Under the pieces are notes generated by a model. It worked only from the letters and a program-made list of their open reading frames with translations, had not been told where the DNA came from and did not search any database. A program made the translations under genes and the position numbers. From Phycisphaerae bacterium (GTDB taxonomy: Bacteria > Planctomycetota > Phycisphaerae > Phycisphaerales > Phycisphaeraceae), in NCBI GenBank assembly GCA_030432595.1, contig JAUIGU010000031.1, positions 1-46,911 on the forward strand: a stretch of DNA of 46,911 nt. The letters run 5' to 3'. Below are positions 42,643 through 46,911 of this stretch, in pieces (within the stretch, counting starts at the first letter, position 1; the number at the start of each line of letters is the position of its first letter).

Positions 42643-43980
42643 TCACGTGGTCTCCGCCACCGCGGCGCGGTCGGCCACCGGGCGCGGCGGCTCGGTCATG
42701 GTGACCACGGGTTGCGGTTTGGTGGCGGTGTCGGCGTCAGCTTGTGCAGCGGCGGCCGTCCCGGACGGTTTTCGCGTCCGGATCCACCGCCGGATCGCTT
42801 CACGGTCGGCCGACCAACTGCCGCCGATGCGCCGCTTGAGAAATGCGGCGTACACCGCGTCGAGCAGGCCCGCGAGCTGCGTCGTCAGGTCCAGGCGGGC
42901 CTCGGTGAGTTCGCGCGGGCTCTGCGCGTCGGGGACGTCGGGGAGCTTCGCGCTGCCGACGGTCCAGGCGTCGCCGGAGAGCGTGAACTCCCACTGGCTC
43001 GCGCCGTCGGCGAGGATCACGCCCGCCTTGCGCGGCCACTTGCCGGTGCGCAGCGCCTCGGCCGATTCGCGGTAACGCGTGGGCCCGTCGCCCTTGACGC
43101 CGACCTTGCCGGCCATGCCCCACGCGCAGTCGAGGTCGATCGCACGATCGAAGGCGACGTACGCGTCGCCCTTGTCCGTCGCGACCTTGCCCTCGTTCGT
43201 CTCGCTCTGCCACCACAGCCACATCAGCAACTCGTTGCCGAGGTAGTCCTTGAGGTCCACCGACTTGGCGACCCACGGCACACGCGGCAGGCTCGGGTCT
43301 TCACGCGACTCGTCCGAGTCGTCTTCGCCGCGCGCGTCGGCCGGCGGGGCGGTGAACTTGCTGGGGTGCACGTCTTCGTAGTCCCGGCTGCGCCCGTCGC
43401 CTTTAAGCAGTTGCCCCGCCGCGACGCCCGCGCTTAGCAGCGACAACTCTACGGCAAACGCCTGCCGGAACAACCGCACGACCTGCTCGACAACCGTGTT
43501 GCCTGTCGCGCCGCAGAACACCTGCGCCGACGCGAAGTCCCACAGCACCGGCACGACCTTGCTCTTGCGGTACATGCCCTTGGCCAGGTCTTCACGCACC
43601 TGCCGGTCGGCCAACTCGATCGCCTCGCGCTTCTGCCCCTTGCTCGCAAAGCCCGAAGAGTTGCCCGCCGCCACGGCCTGCTCGTTCATCACCCGGTACG
43701 CACGACGCACGTCGGCCGGCACCTTGTGCGTGTCGATCCGTACCGCGAGCAAGGCCTGCGAACCGTTCGGCCCGTACCCGACCTTCTCGAACGTGAACCG
43801 CGTGTCCAGCAAGTGCTCGGGCGTGACAAACCCGCACTCGACCTCGTCGGGCGTGCCGATCTCGACCTCGCGGAAGCGGTGTTCATGGAGGATTGACAGC
43901 ACCGCATCGTCCACCGACGACGGGGCGTCCCCGCCGACCGCGAACCGGCAAAACGTCACACGTCCGGAGTCAAAAGGCAT
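42643..43980 (-). CDS. RdgC-like recombination-associated protein
   Basis: The 445-residue protein resembles the RdgC family. It has an N-terminal part with VECGFVTPEHLLDTRFTFEK and ALLAVRIDTHKVPADVRRAY. Then comes the core KREAIELADRQVREDLAKGM, VVPVLWDFASAQVFCGATG, NTVVEQVVRLFRQAF, matching the stretch where RdgC reads EVxxxLLPRAF...WID...DxASxKKAExxLxLLR. The C-terminal half has YLGNELLMWLWWQSETNEGK and EALRTGKWPRKAGVILADGA, typical of long RdgC-like proteins. RdgC is a ring-shaped DNA-binding protein that limits RecA. The last 50 residues are disordered. The assignment is by motif pattern and moderately sure. It converges with rarA, so two recombination genes meet tail to tail. Confidence 0.68.
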   Translation of the reverse strand: MPFDSGRVTFCRFAVGGDAPSSVDDAVLSILHEHRFREVEIGTPDEVECGFVTPEHLLDTRFTFEKVGYGPNGSQALLAVRIDTHKVPADVRRAYRVMNEQAVAAGNSSGFASKGQKREAIELADRQVREDLAKGMYRKSKVVPVLWDFASAQVFCGATGNTVVEQVVRLFRQAFAVELSLLSAGVAAGQLLKGDGRSRDYEDVHPSKFTAPPADARGEDDSDESREDPSLPRVPWVAKSVDLKDYLGNELLMWLWWQSETNEGKVATDKGDAYVAFDRAIDLDCAWGMAGKVGVKGDGPTRYRESAEALRTGKWPRKAGVILADGASQWEFTLSGDAWTVGSAKLPDVPDAQSPRELTEARLDLTTQLAGLLDAVYAAFLKRRIGGSWSADREAIRRWIRTRKPSGTAAAAQADADTATKPQPVVTMTEPPRPVADRAAVAETT

Positions 43981-44049
43981 CGGGCGATGGTAGATGACGA
44001 GCCGATTCGATCCGGCAATCGACAAACCAATGTCAGGTTTTCCACAGCC

Positions 44050-44152
44050 GTTTCCACTCAGAGCCGCGGAGGGGACGAGACGCAGTGAAAAGATTAATCC
44101 GGATTTCCCCTTTGTCTGCAGCTCAGCGACTCTGCGTCCTCCGCGTTGAAAC
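44050..44152. repeat. Imperfect inverted repeat with CTGCGTC...CTCCGCG arms, overlapping a gene end
   Basis: The right part (about 44120-44152) reads CAGCGACTCTGCGTCCTCCG then CGTTGAAACGG. The left part (44050-44090), reverse-complemented, reads CTGCGTC, CTCCGCG and TGGAAACGG in the same order with two short insertions. Phrases like TCTGCGTCCTCCGCGTTGAA are scattered in many planctomycete and related genomes. The element supplies the C-terminal end of the neighbouring membrane protein (RFNAEDAESLS). Confidence 0.45.
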
Positions 44153-45419
44153 GGCCGACCGGTACCAGCTTCGCCAACGTGATCACGCCCAGCGACCCGA
44201 GCAGCCACCCACTCGGGCCGGTGACGAACCCGACGAACCCCATCGGCACCGCGAGCAGAATCGTCACGAAGAACCGCATCAGCATCGCTTTGTTCACCGG
44301 CCTTCGGCTGAGCACGACCAGCCAGACGTACGCCGGGAACACCAGACCGTACATCAGCAGGAACGACCGGTACCCGACCTCGGGCCACGCGACGCCGAAC
44401 ACGCCGCTGCCGAACCAGTCCGGCTGCCGCGTCAGCAGCACGAGGATGAACGCGGCGACGAGGGTGACGACAATGCCGAAGCCGTGCCGGCCTTGGTGGT
44501 TCAACGCTTCGCGTTCACGCAGGTGCAGCGTCATCGTGAACGCGGCCTGGGTGAGGATGTGGATGCCCAACAGGATCGGAAGCGTCCCGGTCAACACGAC
44601 GGGCTTGCCTTCAAACGCCGGCTCCAAAAGGTCGGCGTAGATGACTGAGAACACGATCATGCTGAAGAACACGACGCCGAAGCCGAACGCGAAGGCAAAG
44701 CGTCCGGTGTTCGGTCCGGTCTTCGCCCTTGCTCTTAAGAAGGTCCCGTCCAAGTAAGGGCAGCAGAGGAAACCGGAGACCGACGCGGGGATGAAGATCA
44801 AGAGGTCGAGCAGCGGCAGTCGGGGTTGAGGCCGAATGATCGCCATGCCGGCGTCAGCCATTTCGTGGTCGATGCTGTCCCATTGCGTGACATCAGCGTC
44901 GAGTATGACGAGCCCGTATTCGGCATCTAGGCCGGACTCAAAAAAACCAAAACACCCCCAACTCACCAGCGCCACCCCCAGCGCCACCGTCGGCAGCCAC
45001 GGCCCCCACGCCTTGCGTCGGCTCTCGGGCAGGATCAGCAGCGGCACCGCGCATGCCGCCCACGCGATCGGGCCGAACAGCTCCGTGCCCAGCCACATCA
45101 AGACGAAGACATGGAACGCGAGCGTGACGTCGCTGAACCACCGCACCGCGCCGGCGTGTTTATCCCAAAGCCGTTTCGCACTGCCGGGGGTGAGCACGAA
45201 GCCCATCGCCGCGGCGCCGATCACGTTCGGCGCCGCGAACGCGACCCAGCCCCAGAGGCCGTAGTCCCGCAGCAGCAGCACCGGGAAGAACATCCCGATC
45301 ACCCACGTCCACGAACACCCCAGGAAGCACGCCCACAGCACCGCCCAGCCGGGCCCGGCCTTGAGCGTCGTCTCGTCGTTCACGATGGAAAGGGCGTCGC
45401 GGCCCGCGTCCGTGCTCAT
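44094..45419 (-). CDS. Multi-pass membrane protein of unknown function
   Basis: The 441-residue protein has about 11 hydrophobic helices, starting with AVLWACFLGCSWTWVIGMFF (about residues 24-43) and LWGWVAFAAPNVIGAAAMGF. An early loop with NVIGAAAMGFVLTPGSAKRL resembles the beginning of some sodium:solute symporters, but I cannot assign a family. A soluble loop of about 35 residues (about 167-202, LDADVTQWDSIDHEMADAGM) lies between helices. The C-terminal 20 residues (RFNAEDAESLSCRQRGNPD) fall in a repeat-like element and probably are not native. The start at 45419 drops an 8-residue upstream extension. It lies 113 nt after the RdgC-like gene region and is co-oriented with pilT, separated by two hairpins. 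Confidence 0.7.
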   Translation of the reverse strand: MSTDAGRDALSIVNDETTLKAGPGWAVLWACFLGCSWTWVIGMFFPVLLLRDYGLWGWVAFAAPNVIGAAAMGFVLTPGSAKRLWDKHAGAVRWFSDVTLAFHVFVLMWLGTELFGPIAWAACAVPLLILPESRRKAWGPWLPTVALGVALVSWGCFGFFESGLDAEYGLVILDADVTQWDSIDHEMADAGMAIIRPQPRLPLLDLLIFIPASVSGFLCCPYLDGTFLRARAKTGPNTGRFAFAFGFGVVFFSMIVFSVIYADLLEPAFEGKPVVLTGTLPILLGIHILTQAAFTMTLHLREREALNHQGRHGFGIVVTLVAAFILVLLTRQPDWFGSGVFGVAWPEVGYRSFLLMYGLVFPAYVWLVVLSRRPVNKAMLMRFFVTILLAVPMGFVGFVTGPSGWLLGSLGVITLAKLVPVGRFNAEDAESLSCRQRGNPD

Positions 45420-45449
45420 CGGCCGTGGATCGTAACGCCTCACGTGAAG

Positions 45450-45498
45450 CCCAGCCCTTGCAGGGCTGGGTTACCCACGTTCATAGAACGTGGGCTTC
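45450..45498. terminator. Two tandem perfect hairpins downstream of pilT
   Basis: CCCAGCCC-TTGCA-GGGCTGGG (45450-45470) is followed after three bases by CCCACGTTC-ATA-GAACGTGGG (45474-45494) and then CTTCC. Both stems are perfect (8 and 9 bp). They stand 30 nt after the pilT stop on the minus strand. No long T-run is present. The second hairpin shares CGTTCA...AACGTGGGCTTC with the hairpin of the dispersed repeat at 46719-46747, so this may be a repeat family as well as a transcript end. Confidence 0.65.
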
Positions 45499-45527
45499 CG
45501 ATAGTCATCGATCGTGATCGTGCGTCC

Positions 45528-46652
45528 TCACATGTTCACGCCGCGGAACTGCATCTCCAACTGCTCGGGCTTCATCGACGCCCCGACCAGCACGTCCCGC
45601 CCGACCCAGTTCTTTTCGAACAGGTTCTTGAGCGAGAAGTTGAAGTCGTGCGAGCTGCCCAGCGACGAGGTCTTGGGGTTGCTCAGGATCGTGGCCAGGT
45701 CGTCGTCGTGCTCGGGGTCGCGGAGGTACTCGCGGACGACCGAGGTGTTGATGAGGACTTCGGTGGCCGGCACGCGAGAGGGCACGCCCTGCTCCTGCGC
45801 CTCCTTCAACGTCGGCAGCAGCATCTGGTTCATCACGGCGATCAAGGTCGACGAGAGGTTCTGACGCACGCCCATCTCCTCGTGCGGCGGGAAGAAGTAG
45901 AGGATGCGGCTGATCGCCTCGGGCGCGGTCGCGGTGTGTAGCGAGGTCAGCACCAGGTGCCCGGTCTCGGCGGCGGCGATGGCGGCCCGGACGGTCTCGC
46001 TGTCGCGCAGCTCGCCGATGAGGATCACGTCCGGGTCTTCACGCACGACGGCCCGCAGCGCGTCGGGGAAGTCGATGAAGTCCTCGCCGAGCTCTCGCTG
46101 GTTGATCTTGGCCTGCTTGTTGGGCAGGACGTACTCGATGGGGTCTTCGATGGTGACGATGTGCTTGGGCTTGCGGGCGTTGATGTAGTCGAGCATGCAC
46201 GCGAGCGTGGTGGACTTGCCCGAGCCCGTCTCGCCGCCGACGATGACGATCCCCTTGGGCCGAAGCGTGGTGGCCTTCTCGTAGATCGGCGGGAGGCGCA
46301 GCGCCTCGAAGTCGAGCATCGCGGTCTTGATCCGCCGCAGCGCCCCGGTGATCGAGCCCCGGCTGCGGTACAGGTGCATGCGGTAACGCACCGTCTTCAT
46401 CTCGCCATTGACATCGCACTCGGTCTCGAAGGCGTAGTCGACGTAGCCGCGCTTCTGGTAATGCTCCCACTTGGCGTCGGACATGGTGGGCCGGAGCACC
46501 GCGGTGATCTCTTCCTCGTTGAGCGGCTCGTCCTTGGCCGGCGCGAGCCGACCGCCCACGCGGAAGTAGGCCGGCTCCCCGCAGGTCAGGTGGATATCCG
46601 AGGCGTCGAACACCTCGGCCGTGGCGAACAGCCGGTGCAGATGGTCTTGCAT
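45528..46652 (-). CDS. PilT-type twitching motility ATPase
   Basis: The 374-residue secretion ATPase shows DASDIHLTCGEPAYFRVGG (from about residue 16), Walker A IVIVGGETGSGKSTTLACML (about 130-149), the Asp box TIEDPIEYVLPNKQAKINQR, Walker B LREDPDVILIGELRDSETV-type sequence, and the His box AAETGHLVLTSLHTATAPEA. Length and the missing N1 domain fit PilT/PilU retraction ATPases rather than PilB or GspE. It would power pilus retraction; no other pilus gene is in the window apart from the distant prepilin-like gene. GGAG lies 7 nt before the ATG at 46652, which rejects a 47-residue upstream extension that runs into the dispersed repeat. Confidence 0.9.
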   Translation of the reverse strand: MQDHLHRLFATAEVFDASDIHLTCGEPAYFRVGGRLAPAKDEPLNEEEITAVLRPTMSDAKWEHYQKRGYVDYAFETECDVNGEMKTVRYRMHLYRSRGSITGALRRIKTAMLDFEALRLPPIYEKATTLRPKGIVIVGGETGSGKSTTLACMLDYINARKPKHIVTIEDPIEYVLPNKQAKINQRELGEDFIDFPDALRAVVREDPDVILIGELRDSETVRAAIAAAETGHLVLTSLHTATAPEAISRILYFFPPHEEMGVRQNLSSTLIAVMNQMLLPTLKEAQEQGVPSRVPATEVLINTSVVREYLRDPEHDDDLATILSNPKTSSLGSSHDFNFSLKNLFEKNWVGRDVLVGASMKPEQLEMQFRGVNM

Positions 46653-46718
46653 GGGTACGCTCCGGAGAAAAACCGACGTGCCTGCATCGTACCAGACCGA
46701 CCCCGAGCGCAGCCCTTT

Positions 46719-46809
46719 GAAGCCCTCGTTCACCGAACGTGGGCTTCTCTCTTCTCTCGTGCTTTCGTGGAGCTCCTTACGCCCCTGCTTCACTTGTCAA
46801 AGAGCCGGC
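46719..46809 (-). repeat. Dispersed repeat, copy B (inverted relative to copy A)
   Basis: On the minus strand this reads GCCGGCTCTTTGACAAGTGA, then GCGTAAGGAGCTCCACGAAA, GCACGAGAGAAGAGA and a hairpin GAAGCCC...GGGCTTC (46719-46747, inner stem CGTTC/GAACG). It matches 16497-16588 at about nine of ten positions. It lies 67 nt upstream of the pilT start. Here the boxA-like part, GGCTCTTTGACAA, is closer to the rRNA leader signal than in copy A. Confidence 0.7.
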
Positions 46810-46911
46810 AGCTCTACAAAGCGGCGGCCGGTGGCCGCCGTCGAGCGCTCGCAAACACACGCGCCCCGAACGGCCGACACCGTCGGCCGCTTTATATCGC
46901 CACCTTCACCA
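46810..46911. other. Non-coding window end with a short palindrome
   Basis: No supported gene is seen in the last 100 bases. CGGCCGAC-ACC-GTCGGCCG (46880-46898) is a perfect 8-bp stem. On the minus strand the sequence GATATAAAGCGG lies just upstream of it and could be part of a promoter reading toward the repeat and pilT. The window stops too soon to say what lies beyond. Confidence 0.4.

Noticed and set aside
46653-46793. N-terminal extension of PilT starting at 46793
   Set aside because: The extension is encoded by the dispersed repeat and its hairpin; GGAG is well spaced before the ATG at 46652, where the PilT family begins.

Overview
The window looks like a chromosomal segment of a member of the Planctomycetes, most likely class Phycisphaerae. 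The reasons are the high GC content, a prepilin-like protein with the H-X9-DG C-terminal motif, a PEP-CTERM protein, very short intergenic gaps with many 1-4 nt start/stop overlaps, and small zinc-ribbon and FHA proteins of planctomycete style. No rRNA, CRISPR array or intact transposase is visible. There is one tRNA gene, tRNA-Gly(UCC).

Positions 1-15841 form a carbohydrate (uronic acid) locus. On the minus strand are a secreted BNR_4-type beta-propeller enzyme (cut by the window edge), a prepilin-like H-X9-DG protein, a PEP-CTERM protein and an XylR/AraC-type sugar regulator that appears frameshifted. Divergent from the regulator runs a long plus-strand gene series: SDR oxidoreductase, mannonate dehydratase (uxuA-like), GH115 alpha-glucuronidase, a GH2-like glycosidase, and a tripartite TRAP transporter (dctP-dctQ-dctM). 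Read together, extracellular or periplasmic enzymes release uronate-bearing sugars, the TRAP system imports a small acid, and the SDR and UxuA feed it into the Entner-Doudoroff route.

Positions 15842-16690 are a decayed patch next to tRNA-Gly. It holds an XRE-type regulator broken by one nonsense codon, a stretch that reads in pieces like the C-terminal part of a tyrosine recombinase, and a 92-nt repeat whose second copy lies at 46719-46809 in inverted orientation. A cytoplasmic GH39 glycosidase follows on the other side of the tRNA.

Positions 18600-46650 are mostly housekeeping: a DUF481 outer-membrane protein, dienelactone hydrolase, ahcY with an ArsR-methyltransferase fusion regulator (SahR-like) upstream, an ExbB/TolQ-like protein with an unfamiliar partner, DinB-like, thiL-tsaE-yacG, hemW, FHA, an SLC13 permease with two RCK_C domains, dciA, aroK, upp, a large membrane protein, a tetrapyrrole operon (MET8-like, ccsA/hemX-like, hemA), a methyl-accepting chemotaxis protein, rarA with an in-frame palindromic insertion, an rdgC-like gene, an unknown membrane protein and pilT.

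The least explained items are the dispersed 92-nt repeat with a boxA-like end and a terminator-like hairpin, the 90-nt palindromic element inside rarA, the tRNA-Gly-associated remnant island, and the ExbB-like protein that lacks an ExbD and is translationally coupled to an unrecognised soluble protein.
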